Shown: positions 49,490 through 58,861 of the stretch, in pieces
Layout: each line of letters begins with the position of its first letter
Position numbering within the stretch: position 1 is the stretch's first letter
NCBI RefSeq assembly: GCF_018623035.1
Contig: NZ_CP076023.1
Location: forward strand, 3,906,001 to 3,970,000
Direction of reading: 5' to 3'
DNA: 64,000 nt
Origin: Cellulomonas dongxiuzhuiae
GTDB taxonomy: Bacteria > Actinomycetota > Actinomycetes > Actinomycetales > Cellulomonadaceae
Position numbers and translations under genes: made by a program
Notes under the pieces: model-generated
Told to the model about the DNA's origin: nothing
Database searches by the model: none
Seen by the model: the letters and a program-made list of their open reading frames with translations, nothing else

Positions 49490-50800
49490 GTGCAGGTGAT
49501 CTCCGACCTCCGGGCGCTCTGGCCCCTGACCGGCTTCCGGCGGCTCTTCGCCGTGCGCCTGGTCAGCCAGGCGTCCGACGGCATGTTCCAGATCGGGCTC
49601 GCCACCCTCTTCTTCTTCTCGCCCGAGAACGCGTCGACCGCCACGGGCGTCGCGGCCGCGTTCGCGGTGCTGCTGCTGCCCTTCACGATCGTCGGCCCGT
49701 GGGCCGGTGTGCTGCTGGACCGCTGGCGGCGCCGGCAGGTGCTGCTCTACGGCAACCTCGTCCGGGTCGTCCTGACGCTGGTCATCGCGGCGATCATGCT
49801 GACCAGCGGCGTCGGCCCGGCCGTGTACGTGCTGGCGCTCGTGACGCTCTCGGTCAACCGGTTCCTGCTCGCCGCGCTGTCGGCGTCGTTGCCGAAGGTC
49901 GTCGACGGGCCGCTGCTGCTGACCGCGAACTCGCTGACCCCCACGCTGGGGGCGGGCGCGGCAGGCGTGGGCGGTGCGGTGGGGTTCGCGCTCGGGCTGC
50001 TGCTGCCCACGGGCCGGGCGCAGGACGCGATCTCGCTGGTCGTCGCGGCCGCCGTCATGGCGTGCGCGTCGGGCCTGGCCACGCGCCTGGCACCCGACCA
50101 GCTGGGTCCCGACGAGCGCACACCCACCTCGCACGTCCGACGGGCCCTCGGGGACCTCGCGCGTGGGCTGGTGGCCGGGGGGCGCTACCTCGTCGCACGC
50201 CGGACCCCCGCGTACGCGCTGGGCATCATGGCGCTGCACCGGTTCTGCTACGGCGCGGTGTTCATCGCGAGCATCCTCATCTCCCGCAACCTGCTGTCCG
50301 ACCCCACCGACGTCGAGGCCGGTCTCGCGACCTTCGGCACGGTCCTGGCCGCGAGCGCGGTCGGGTTCGCCCTCGCGGTGGTGCTGACGCCCGTGCTGAG
50401 CCCGCGCGTCGGGCCGCACGTGTGGGTGGTCCTGTGCCTGCTGCTGGCGGTCGTGAGCCAGCTCGTGCTGGTGGTGACGGTGTCGCTGCCCGCGGTGCTC
50501 GCCGCGGGGGGCGCGCTGGGGCTCGCCGCGCAGGGCGCGAAGATCGCGGTCGACACGATCGTCCAGCGGGACACCGCCGACGCCTACCGGGGCCGCGCGT
50601 TCTCGCTGTACGACGTCATGTACAACGCCGCGTTCGTCGGGGCGGCGGCGCTCGCGGCCGTCGCGCTGCCGGACACGGGCTGGTCCCCGCCGCTGTTCGC
50701 GGTGCTGGCGGGGGTCTACCTCGCGGGGGCCGTGGTGTTCGCCCGCAGCCCGCGCACCCCCGCGTCCGTGGACGTGCCACCGGTCGAGGTGAGGGCATGA
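49490..50800 (+). CDS. MFS transporter
   Basis: 436 residues, about twelve membrane helices. It begins WPLTGFRRLFAVRLVSQASDGMFQIGLATLFFF, and the cytoplasmic loop after helix 2 has LLDRWRRRQVLLYGNLVR, the family's RxxR loop. Resembles MFS_3/EmrB-like drug efflux carriers. Substrate unknown. It ends with ATGA overlapping the LOV-phosphatase gene, so both are made together. Confidence 0.88.
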   Translation: MQVISDLRALWPLTGFRRLFAVRLVSQASDGMFQIGLATLFFFSPENASTATGVAAAFAVLLLPFTIVGPWAGVLLDRWRRRQVLLYGNLVRVVLTLVIAAIMLTSGVGPAVYVLALVTLSVNRFLLAALSASLPKVVDGPLLLTANSLTPTLGAGAAGVGGAVGFALGLLLPTGRAQDAISLVVAAAVMACASGLATRLAPDQLGPDERTPTSHVRRALGDLARGLVAGGRYLVARRTPAYALGIMALHRFCYGAVFIASILISRNLLSDPTDVEAGLATFGTVLAASAVGFALAVVLTPVLSPRVGPHVWVVLCLLLAVVSQLVLVVTVSLPAVLAAGGALGLAAQGAKIAVDTIVQRDTADAYRGRAFSLYDVMYNAAFVGAAALAAVALPDTGWSPPLFAVLAGVYLAGAVVFARSPRTPASVDVPPVEVRA

Positions 50801-52533
50801 CGGACACGCTCACGCCCGACGACGCGCCCCGCGCCGTCCTGGGTGACACGCCGCTGCCCGACGAGCTGCTCACCGAGCAGCTCGCGCGCGCGATCCTCGA
50901 GGCCGGTCCGCTGGCCATGACGGTGTCGGACCCGCGGCTGCCGGGCGACCCCGTGGTGTGGGTCAACAGGGCGTTCACGTCCCTGACGGGGTACACGGCC
51001 GAGGAGGTACGCGGCCGCAACTGCCGGTTCCTGCAGTGCGCGGACACCGATAGGGACGTCGTGGACCGGCTCCGGACCGCGCTCGACCGCGGCGACGACG
51101 TGCAGGAGCTGCTGCTCAACGTCCGCAAGGACGGCTCCCCGTTCTGGAACCAGCTCGCGATCACCCAGCTGCGCGACGAGACCGGGCAGGTCACGCACCG
51201 CGTCGGGGTGCAGGTCGACGTGACGGCGGAGGCCGACGGCGAGGCCGCCCGCACGCTGGAGCTCTCGCTCATGCACCGCACGGCGGACCGGCTCGAGCTG
51301 CTCGCCCGCATGGGCGAGGAGCTGTCCCGGCACCTGGAGTACGGCGACGCGGTGGACGCGCTGGCCGACCTGGTGGTCCCGCGGCTGGCGACGTGGGGGT
51401 TCGTCGCGATGATGTCGGAGACCGGGCACCTCGAGCGGGTGCACGTCGTGACGTCGGACCCCGCGCACGCGGACGCGGCGCACGCCCTCGGGAGCGGTGG
51501 CACGACGTGGCTGACGGCGTCGCCGCACGTCGCCGCGACGCTCGCGGCCGGCGCCAACCACGTCCCCATGCCGATCACCGTGGACGTGAGCTCGCTGCCG
51601 ACCCGGACGGCGCCGCCCGAGCTGCACCTGCTCACGACGCTCGGGCTGGGCAGTGCCCTGCTCGTGCCGCTCACGGGTCGTGACCGTGTGCTCGGCGTGC
51701 TGTGCCTCGTGCACCGCGATCGCGACGGCTTCGACAGCGAGATCGTCGTCACCGCCGCCCACCTGGGCCGTCGTGCGGGCGTCCTGCTGGAGAACGTGCG
51801 GCTGTACCTGGCGGAGCGGGACGCGGCCCTGACGCTGCAGCACAGCCTGCTGCCGGTGCTCGGCGACGTCGGTGGCCTCGACGTGGCCGCGTCGTACCTC
51901 CCGTCGGGGCGGCGCGCCGAGGTCGGCGGCGACTGGTTCGACGCGTTCGTGCTGCCCGACGGTGCGGTCAGCCTGGCCGTCGGGGACGTCGTGGGCCACG
52001 ACCTGCGCGCCGCGGCGTCGATGGGTCAGCTCCGGTCGCTGCTGCGCGCGTCGGTGTGGCGCGGCGACCGGCCCGGCGAGGCGCTCGAGCGGCTCGACGG
52101 CCTCGTGCGGGCGCTCGACGTCGCGGACGTCGCCACGTGCGTGCTGGTCCGCTGGGAGCGCACCGCGGCGGGCGCGCACCTGACGTGGGCCAGCGCGGGG
52201 CACCCCCCGGCCCTGGTGCGGCTGCCCGGCGGTGAGGTCCGCGGGCTCGACGGCGCCCGCAGCACCCCCGTCGGCCTGCCGCCCGTGCACACGGGGAACG
52301 TCCCGGAGGAGTCGGTCGAGGTGCCGCACGGCGCCGTCCTCGTCCTGTACTCCGACGGTCTGGTCGAGCGGCGCGACCGCGGCCTGCGCGAGGGCATCGC
52401 GGGGCTCGCCGACGCGCTCGCGGCAGTGCCGGACGATGCGAGCGCGACGCAGGTGTGCGACGCGCTCACGGCCGCACTGGTCGACGAGCACCAGGAGGAC
52501 GACGTGTGCCTGCTGGTGGTGCGGGTCGACTGA
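50797..52533 (+). CDS. LOV-GAF-PP2C blue-light receptor phosphatase
   Basis: 578 residues, ATG 50797 overlapping the MFS stop. Residues 30-145 form a LOV/PAS domain with the flavin-cysteine motif GRNCRFLQ (Cys76), plus VNRAFTSLTGYTAEEV, NVRKDGSPFWNQLAI; this is the full set that defines blue-light LOV sensors. A GAF-like domain follows (about 180-340), then a SpoIIE/PP2C phosphatase with VGGDWFDAF, LAVGDVVGHDL, LTWASAGHPPALVR and LVLYSDGLVERR. Light should change phosphatase activity toward an anti-sigma antagonist. Target unknown; the twin sigma genes nearby are candidates, though their partners are not anti-antagonist types. Confidence 0.92.
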   Translation: MTDTLTPDDAPRAVLGDTPLPDELLTEQLARAILEAGPLAMTVSDPRLPGDPVVWVNRAFTSLTGYTAEEVRGRNCRFLQCADTDRDVVDRLRTALDRGDDVQELLLNVRKDGSPFWNQLAITQLRDETGQVTHRVGVQVDVTAEADGEAARTLELSLMHRTADRLELLARMGEELSRHLEYGDAVDALADLVVPRLATWGFVAMMSETGHLERVHVVTSDPAHADAAHALGSGGTTWLTASPHVAATLAAGANHVPMPITVDVSSLPTRTAPPELHLLTTLGLGSALLVPLTGRDRVLGVLCLVHRDRDGFDSEIVVTAAHLGRRAGVLLENVRLYLAERDAALTLQHSLLPVLGDVGGLDVAASYLPSGRRAEVGGDWFDAFVLPDGAVSLAVGDVVGHDLRAAASMGQLRSLLRASVWRGDRPGEALERLDGLVRALDVADVATCVLVRWERTAAGAHLTWASAGHPPALVRLPGGEVRGLDGARSTPVGLPPVHTGNVPEESVEVPHGAVLVLYSDGLVERRDRGLREGIAGLADALAAVPDDASATQVCDALTAALVDEHQEDDVCLLVVRVD

Positions 52534-52642
52534 GGCGTCAGCCGCCCCACGACCGCAGGCCCTCGACCTGGTCGGCGTCGTCGACCCTGGTCGGCGTGGC
52601 CGGCACCACCGGACCGGTGGGGGTGGAGCCCGGGGGCGGTCG

Positions 52643-54184
52643 TCAGGCCCCCCGCTGCGCCCACCACTCCAGCAGCACCTCGCGCGCGCGGTCCTCGCCC
52701 AGGGGGCCGTGCTCCATGCGCTCCTCGAGCAGGTACCGGTACGCCTCGCCCACGTCGCGGCCGGGTCCGATGCCGAGGACCTGCATGATCTGCGTGCCGT
52801 CGAGGTCGGGCCGGATCGACGCGAGCTCCTCGGCCTCGCGCAGCGTCGCGATGCGGCGCTCGAGGTCGTCGTACGCGGCCTTGAGCCGTGCCGCCTTGCG
52901 CTGGTTGCGGGTCGTGGAGTCGGAGCGGGTCAGGCGGTGCAGCCGCTCGAGCAGCGGTCCGGCGTCGGTGACGTAGCGGCGCACCGCGGAGTCGGTCCAC
53001 TCCCCCTCGCCGTAGCCGTGGAACCGCAGGTGCAGCTCGGTGAGGCGCGCGACGTCGTTCACCGTCTGCTTGTCGAAGCGCAGGGCCTTGAGCCGCTTCG
53101 ACGCGAGCTTGGCGCCGACGACCTCGTGGTGGTGGAAGCTGACGCCGCCGCCCTCCTCGAACCGCCGCGTGCGGGGCTTGCCGATGTCGTGCAGCAGCGC
53201 CGCCAGGCGCAGCACCAGGTCCGGGCCGGGCACCTCGCCGTCCGGGCCGGTCTCCAGCGCGATCGCCTTCTCCAGCACCATCAGCGTGTGCTGGTAGACG
53301 TCCTTGTGGCGGTGGTGCTCGTCGATCTCCAGGCGCAGGGCCGGCAGCTCCGGCAGGACGTGGTCGGCCAGTCCGGTCTCGACCAGCACCTCCAGGCCGG
53401 CGCGCGGGTGGGGGCTGAGGAGCAGCTTCGTCAGCTCGTCGCGGACGCGCTCGGCGGACACGATCTCGATGCGCGGGGCCATGTCGACGATGGCCGCGCG
53501 GGCGTCGTCGTCGAGCCGGAACCCCAGCTGTGCGACGAACCGCGCGGCCCGCATCATCCGCAGCGGGTCGTCGTCGAACGACCGGCGCGGGTCGATGGGC
53601 GTGCGCAGGACGCCCGCCGCGAGGTCCGCCAGGCCGTCGAACGGGTCGACGAACACGAGGTCCGGCACGCGCACCGCCATCGCGTTGACCGTGAAGTCAC
53701 GCCGCGACAGGTCGCCCTCGAGGGTGTCCCCGAACTCCACGAGCGGCTTGCGGGACGTCGGGTCGTACGCGTCGGTGCGGTAGGTCGTCACCTCGACGAC
53801 GACGTCCTGCGACCCGGGCCCGCGGCGGCCGGCGAAACGGCGGGCACCGACCGTGCCGAACTCGCGCCCGATGTCCCAGTGCGCGTCGCCCCACGCGGCG
53901 ATGATCGGCTCCGCCTCGTCCGGCGTCGCGGGTGTCGTCAGGTCCAGGTCGTTGCTCGCGCGGCCCAGGAAGGCATCGCGCACCGGCCCGCCGACGAGCG
54001 CGAGGTCGTACCCCGCCGCACGGAAGCGCTGACCCAGGTCGATCGCGTCGGGCGCCATGACCGCGAGGGACTCCAGCGCGCGGCGGCGCAGCTGCTGCAC
54101 AGCCGCCGGGTCGGGGCCGTCGACGGGCGGCCCGACAGGCCGGTCGGTCGGGGCGTCGGTCGGTTCTGCAGGCAGGTCGGGCAC
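52643..54184 (-). CDS. CCA-adding tRNA nucleotidyltransferase
   Basis: 513 residues, GTG 54184. Class II poly(A)-polymerase head: LALVGGPVRDAFLGRASNDLDLTTPATPDE with the catalytic DLD, RRDFTVNAMAV and DPRRSFDDDPLRMMRAARF. An HD domain follows (LLHDIGKPRTRR, VSFHHHEVVGAKLA). It adds or repairs the 3' CCA of tRNA. The start is after a non-conserved Asp/Pro-rich leader of about 30 residues. Divergent from the NUDIX gene. Confidence 0.95.
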   Translation of the reverse strand: MPDLPAEPTDAPTDRPVGPPVDGPDPAAVQQLRRRALESLAVMAPDAIDLGQRFRAAGYDLALVGGPVRDAFLGRASNDLDLTTPATPDEAEPIIAAWGDAHWDIGREFGTVGARRFAGRRGPGSQDVVVEVTTYRTDAYDPTSRKPLVEFGDTLEGDLSRRDFTVNAMAVRVPDLVFVDPFDGLADLAAGVLRTPIDPRRSFDDDPLRMMRAARFVAQLGFRLDDDARAAIVDMAPRIEIVSAERVRDELTKLLLSPHPRAGLEVLVETGLADHVLPELPALRLEIDEHHRHKDVYQHTLMVLEKAIALETGPDGEVPGPDLVLRLAALLHDIGKPRTRRFEEGGGVSFHHHEVVGAKLASKRLKALRFDKQTVNDVARLTELHLRFHGYGEGEWTDSAVRRYVTDAGPLLERLHRLTRSDSTTRNQRKAARLKAAYDDLERRIATLREAEELASIRPDLDGTQIMQVLGIGPGRDVGEAYRYLLEERMEHGPLGEDRAREVLLEWWAQRGA

Positions 54185-54314
54185 CGGACAAGCGTGCCAG
54201 AGGTCGCACCCGTGCCGTCGCGCCGTGGCACCACGCTGACGCGCGGATGACCCGTTCGTGGTCAGGACGTGACGTGGGGGGGACGCTCGCACGGAACCAT
54301 CCATGACTAGTCGT

Positions 54315-54320
54315 TACAGT
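54315..54320 (+). promoter_or_regulatory. Leaderless -10 element (TACAGT) for the NUDIX gene
   Basis: TACAGT, then GTCGGC, then ATG at 54327: six-base spacing, no Shine-Dalgarno. This also argues for the inner ATG over the one at 54303. Confidence 0.5.
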
Positions 54321-54326
54321 GTCGGC

Positions 54327-54875
54327 ATGTCCACCGCTGCCGTTCCGTCCGGTCCCGGGCGCGTGCCGGCACCGCCGGGTGGGCATCCCCTGCGCATCGA
54401 CCCCACGCGTGCCCACGCCCGCACGCACGCCGTCGCGCTGCCCGTGGTGGACGAGACGTCGGCGGGCGGGCTCGTCGTCGCCCGTCAGGACGGCCACTAC
54501 GCCGCCGCCGTCATCGCCCGCCGCAACCGTGCCGGACGCCTCGAGTGGTGCCTGCCCAAGGGGCACCTCGAGGGCGACGAGACGCCCGAGGAGGCGGCCG
54601 TCCGCGAGATCGCGGAGGAGACCGGCATCACCGGGCAGGTCCTGCGACGCCTGGGCGTCATCGACTACTGGTTCTCGGGCGACGAGCACCGCGTGCACAA
54701 GGTCGTGCACCACTTCCTGCTCGGAGCGCTGCACGGCGACCTGACCGTGGAGAACGACCCCGACCGTGAGGCCGAGGAGGTCGAGTGGGTGCGGGTCGTC
54801 GACCTGCCCGACCGCCTGGCCTACCCCAACGAGCGTCGCCTGGCCGGGATGGCGCTCGGGGTCCTCGACGACTGA
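54327..54875 (+). CDS. NUDIX hydrolase
   Basis: 182 residues (ATG 54327 chosen because of the leaderless promoter; 54303 is possible). Complete NUDIX box GHLEGDETPEEAAVREIAEETGI preceded by LEWCLPK. It hydrolyses nucleoside diphosphate-X compounds. In this conserved origin-flanking block the gene sits between the CCA enzyme and the DUF6049 protein, as in other actinobacteria. Its stop overlaps the next ATG. Confidence 0.93.
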   Translation: MSTAAVPSGPGRVPAPPGGHPLRIDPTRAHARTHAVALPVVDETSAGGLVVARQDGHYAAAVIARRNRAGRLEWCLPKGHLEGDETPEEAAVREIAEETGITGQVLRRLGVIDYWFSGDEHRVHKVVHHFLLGALHGDLTVENDPDREAEEVEWVRVVDLPDRLAYPNERRLAGMALGVLDD

Positions 54876-57061
54876 TGGGTGCTCGCGTCCGCTGTACCGG
54901 CACGCCGCGCCGGCCCGTGACCCCGCGGCGGCGAGCCGCGAGCAGCATCCTGCTCGCGGCGCTCGTGACGCTGCTCGGGCTGGGCGCGCTCGCGGCGCCG
55001 ACGGCGTCCGCCGTGCCCGCGCCGGTGGGCCTGACGACACCGACCCCGACGCCCACCCGGGACGACGCACTGCCCCTGCGCGTCCAGATCACCGAGGTGA
55101 GCCCCGCGGTGCTGCGTCCCGGGGAGGACCTCGTCGTCACCGCGCGGCTCACCAACACGTCCGCCGACCAGATCGTGGACCCGCGCGTGCTCGTCCACCT
55201 CGAACGGATCCGCCCCGGCAGCCGGGCGGACCTCCAGGTGTGGCTCGACGAGCCGCTCACGGGGCAGCGCGTCGGCAACCGGGTCGCGCAGGCGACCACC
55301 GCGACCGCGCTGGCGCCCGGCACCTCTGTGGACGTCGCGGTGACGGTGGCCGCCGACAGCGTCGGGCTCCTCGACCGGCCCGACACCTGGGGCGCCCGCG
55401 GGCTGGCGGTCCAGGCGGTTGCGGGGGGGCAGCGCATCGGGCTGCAGCGCTCGTTCGTGCTGTGGGCCACCGAGAGCGACGACGTGCCGCAGGCCCGGGT
55501 GTCGGTCCTGGCGCCCGTCATCGGGCCCGCCCCCGTGCCCGCGGACCTCGACCTGCCCGCGCCGGGACCCACCCTCAGCGAGCTCGTGCAGCCGGGAGGC
55601 CGGCTCGACTCGATGCTCGCGATCGCGCGCACCAGCCCCGACGTGGCGCTCGTGGTCGACCCGGCGGTGCTGGCGAGCGCGCGTGCCGGCACCGACGCGA
55701 CGGCCGCCTGGGCGGGCGACCTCGCCGCGGCAGCCGTCGGCCGCGACGTCGTCGCGCTGCCCTGGTCGGACCCCGACCTCACCGCCCTGGCGCACGCCGA
55801 CGCCCCCGGTCTGCTCGACGTCGCCGTCGAGACCTCCGCCACGGCCGTCACCACGGCCGTCGACGGCGGTCGGCCGCTGTCCGCCCGGACCGACGTCCTG
55901 TGGGCCCCGGGGCCCGTGACCGACCAGTCGACCATCGACCTCGCGGCGCGGTCCGGGGCGTCGGTGCTGGTGCTGTCGCCCGACGACCTGCCCGAGGACG
56001 TCGAGGCCGCCGGCGCGCGCAGCGAGCTCACGTCGAGCGCCGGCACCATCGCCGGGCTCGTGCCCGACGCGACCCTCACGACGCTGCTCGCCGACCCCGC
56101 CGAGCTCATGCCGGACCCCACCGGCGCCACCGTCGTGCAGCGCGTCCTGGCCGAGCTGTCGGTGCTGGCACGCGGCTCCGACCAGGGGCTGCAGCACGTC
56201 CTGATCGCGTTCCCGCGGGACGCGGACCCCGACGCCGACCTCGTCGAGCGGGTCCTGGCGGCCGTGCAAGGTGCGCCGTGGTCGCGCACCGCACCCCTGA
56301 CGGCCCTGCTCGGCGCGCGCGGCTCGACCGACGAGGCCGAGGCACCACCGGCGACCGTCGACGTCCCCGACGCCCTCGCCCCGGCGCAGGTGCAGCGGCT
56401 CGTCGGCGCCCGCGACGCGACCGTGGCGTTCGCGACCGTCACCGAGGACGCCGGACCGCTGCTCGCGGGGGTCGACACGGCGGTGCTCGCACCACTGGCC
56501 ACGGCCTGGCGCGAGGAGCCCACGCTGCGCGGCCGGCTGGTCGACGCCGTGGTCGACGCGGTCGACGCCCGCCGCGTCGGCCTGACCCTGGCCCGCGCCA
56601 GCGCCCAGTACCTGGTCAGCGCGAACAACACCGTCCGGTTCTCGGTCCGCAACGACCTGCCGGCCGACGCGGCGGTACGCGTCCAGACCACACCCCGCAA
56701 GGCGTGCCTGCGGATCGAGCCCAGCGAGACCGTCGTCGTCCCCGCCGGGGGCGAGGAGGTCGTCCCCGTCGCAGTGCACGCGATCGCCAACTGCGAGGTC
56801 GTCGTCGAGGCCGTCCTGACCAGCACCGACGGGACGCCGCTCGCCGAGCCGGTCACCTTCGTCGTGCGCGCTTCCCCCACCATCGAGTCCGTCGGCACGG
56901 CGGTCGTGGGCGTGCTCCTGGCCGTCGGGCTCGTCCTGGGTGTCGTCCGCACGGTGCGACGCGGCCAGAGCGCACGGCGCGGCGCACGGCGCGTCCACGA
57001 CGACGCCGGGACGCGGCCGCTGCCCGTCCTCGGCGGGACCCCGGAAGGGGACGACGCGTGA
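54875..57061 (+). CDS. DUF6049 family membrane-anchored protein
   Basis: 728 residues, ATG 54875 overlapping the NUDIX stop. Signal peptide (about 20-46: SILLAALVTLLGLGALAAPTASA), a large extracellular part with beta-rich N-terminal domain (VQITEVSPAVLRPGEDLVVTARLTN) and Rossmann-like middle, and a C-terminal helix (SVGTAVVGVLLAVGLVLGVV) with basic tail. The family always lies before murJ in actinobacteria and is thought to act in cell-wall synthesis. Junction with murJ is GTGA. Confidence 0.88.
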   Translation: MGARVRCTGTPRRPVTPRRRAASSILLAALVTLLGLGALAAPTASAVPAPVGLTTPTPTPTRDDALPLRVQITEVSPAVLRPGEDLVVTARLTNTSADQIVDPRVLVHLERIRPGSRADLQVWLDEPLTGQRVGNRVAQATTATALAPGTSVDVAVTVAADSVGLLDRPDTWGARGLAVQAVAGGQRIGLQRSFVLWATESDDVPQARVSVLAPVIGPAPVPADLDLPAPGPTLSELVQPGGRLDSMLAIARTSPDVALVVDPAVLASARAGTDATAAWAGDLAAAAVGRDVVALPWSDPDLTALAHADAPGLLDVAVETSATAVTTAVDGGRPLSARTDVLWAPGPVTDQSTIDLAARSGASVLVLSPDDLPEDVEAAGARSELTSSAGTIAGLVPDATLTTLLADPAELMPDPTGATVVQRVLAELSVLARGSDQGLQHVLIAFPRDADPDADLVERVLAAVQGAPWSRTAPLTALLGARGSTDEAEAPPATVDVPDALAPAQVQRLVGARDATVAFATVTEDAGPLLAGVDTAVLAPLATAWREEPTLRGRLVDAVVDAVDARRVGLTLARASAQYLVSANNTVRFSVRNDLPADAAVRVQTTPRKACLRIEPSETVVVPAGGEEVVPVAVHAIANCEVVVEAVLTSTDGTPLAEPVTFVVRASPTIESVGTAVVGVLLAVGLVLGVVRTVRRGQSARRGARRVHDDAGTRPLPVLGGTPEGDDA

Positions 57062-58785
57062 GCGCGACGTCCGTGCCTCCGGGAGACCCGCAGGACGTGC
57101 CGGGGGGGCCGGGCGACCCCGTCGAGCCGCTGGGCGGCGAGAGCGGCGCCGACGACCGCACCGGACCGCGGGGCGGTGTGCGGCGCGGGGCCGCGCTGAT
57201 GGCGAGCGGCACCGCCGTGTCCCGGCTCCTGGGCTTCCTGCGCCTCATGGTCCTCGGCGTGGCGATCGGTGCCACCGGTCAGGCCGCCGACGCCTTCTCG
57301 GTGGCCAACAAGCTGCCCAACGTGCTGTTCATGCTGCTCGCCGGCGGCGTGCTCAACGCCGTCCTGGTGCCGCAGGTCGTGCGCGCCTACAAGCGCCATG
57401 CCGGCCAGGAGTACGTCGACCGCCTCCTCACGTTCGGCTTCGCGCTGCTCGCGGGCGCGAGCGTCCTGCTGACGCTCGCCGCGCCGGTGCTGGTGCGCGT
57501 GCTGGCCGACCCCGACAGCGACGCCCAGATCGCGCTGACCACGGCCTTCGCGTACTGGTGCATCCCGCAGCTGTTCTTCTACGGCGCGTACGCGCTGCTC
57601 GGGCAGGTGCTCAACGCCCGCGGTTCCTTCGGGCCCTACATGTGGGCACCGGTCGTCAACAACATCGTCTCGATCGCAGGCTTCGGGCTGTTCTACGTCC
57701 TGTGGGGGCAGGTGGACGTCGCCGAGGAGTGGGGCGCGGGGCAGATCGCGCTGTTCGGCGGCTCCGCGACCCTCGGCGTCGTGTGCCAGGCGATCGTCCT
57801 CGTGCCGTTCCTGCGACGGGCGGGCGTGCGCTACCGGTGGCGGTGGGGGGTGCGCGGCTCGGGCCTCGGCCGTGCGGGGAACGTCGCGACGTGGACGTTC
57901 GTCGGCCTGGCGATCGGGCTGCTCGGCTACGTCGTCGTCTCGCGGGTCGCGTCCGCCGCGCCCGGCGGGGCGGCAGGTCCGGCCACCGACGTCGCGGGCA
58001 ACGCGGCCTACGACTACGCGTTCGCGCTGTTCATGCTCCCGCACTCGCTCGTCACGGTGTCGCTCGCGACGGCCCTGTTCACCCGGCTCTCGGCGCAGGC
58101 GCATGACGGTGACGTCGCCGGTGTGCGCGGCAGCCTGTCGTCGGGGCTCCGGGTGGTCGGGCTGTTCACGCTGCTCGCCGGTGCGGGTCTCGTCGTGCTC
58201 GCCGAGCCGGTCGTGCGCCTCCTGCTGTTCTCGCAGCCGCAGGGGCCGGTCGACGCGGTCGCAGGGGTCGTCATCGCGATGGCCGTCGGCCTGCCCGCGT
58301 TCGGCGCGTGGTCGATGTGCCAGCGCGTGTACTACGCCTACGAGGACGCCAAGGGCATGGTGCCCGTGCAGATCGCCATGGCGGCCGTCGTCGTCGCGGG
58401 CACGCTGCTCGCCCAGGCCCTCCTGCCGCACCGCGCCTGGGTCGCCGGCGCAGGGCTGTCCATGAGCGTGTCGTACGTGCTCGGGACCGTGCTGGCGATG
58501 CGCGCGCTGCGGGGGCGGCTCGGTGGGCGGATCGACGGTGCGCACGTCCTGCGGACGCACGCGCGGGCCGGGCTGGCTGCGCTGGCGGCGGCGGGTGTCG
58601 GCTACGTGACCCTGCTCGCGCTGCGCAGCTACGGGCCCGGTGACCTCGCTGGAGCCGTGCTGCAGTGCGCGGTCGTCGGCGTGGTGATGAGCCTGACGTA
58701 CCTGGGAGCCCTGCGGCTGCTCCACGTGCGGGAGCTCGACCAGCTGCTGGGGCCCGTGCTGCGGCGCCTGCGGGCGCGACGCTGA
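57058..58785 (+). CDS. murJ: Lipid II flippase MurJ (MviN family)
   Basis: 575 residues, GTG 57058. About fourteen membrane helices: MASGTAVSRLLGFLRLMVLG, ADAFSVANKLPNVLFMLLAGGVLNAVLVPQ and a late QRVYYAYEDAKG, all MurJ motifs. It moves lipid II across the membrane for peptidoglycan synthesis. The N-terminal 40 residues are an acidic, Gly/Pro-rich tail. No kinase domain is fused; a separate pseudokinase follows at 58862. Confidence 0.95.
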   Translation: MSATSVPPGDPQDVPGGPGDPVEPLGGESGADDRTGPRGGVRRGAALMASGTAVSRLLGFLRLMVLGVAIGATGQAADAFSVANKLPNVLFMLLAGGVLNAVLVPQVVRAYKRHAGQEYVDRLLTFGFALLAGASVLLTLAAPVLVRVLADPDSDAQIALTTAFAYWCIPQLFFYGAYALLGQVLNARGSFGPYMWAPVVNNIVSIAGFGLFYVLWGQVDVAEEWGAGQIALFGGSATLGVVCQAIVLVPFLRRAGVRYRWRWGVRGSGLGRAGNVATWTFVGLAIGLLGYVVVSRVASAAPGGAAGPATDVAGNAAYDYAFALFMLPHSLVTVSLATALFTRLSAQAHDGDVAGVRGSLSSGLRVVGLFTLLAGAGLVVLAEPVVRLLLFSQPQGPVDAVAGVVIAMAVGLPAFGAWSMCQRVYYAYEDAKGMVPVQIAMAAVVVAGTLLAQALLPHRAWVAGAGLSMSVSYVLGTVLAMRALRGRLGGRIDGAHVLRTHARAGLAALAAAGVGYVTLLALRSYGPGDLAGAVLQCAVVGVVMSLTYLGALRLLHVRELDQLLGPVLRRLRARR

Positions 58786-58861
58786 CCCCGGGCCGTCTAG
58801 CATGCACTGGTGACCTGCGATCGCAGGTCCGTCGGTCAGGGGCGGGTACGGAGGTGGCACG

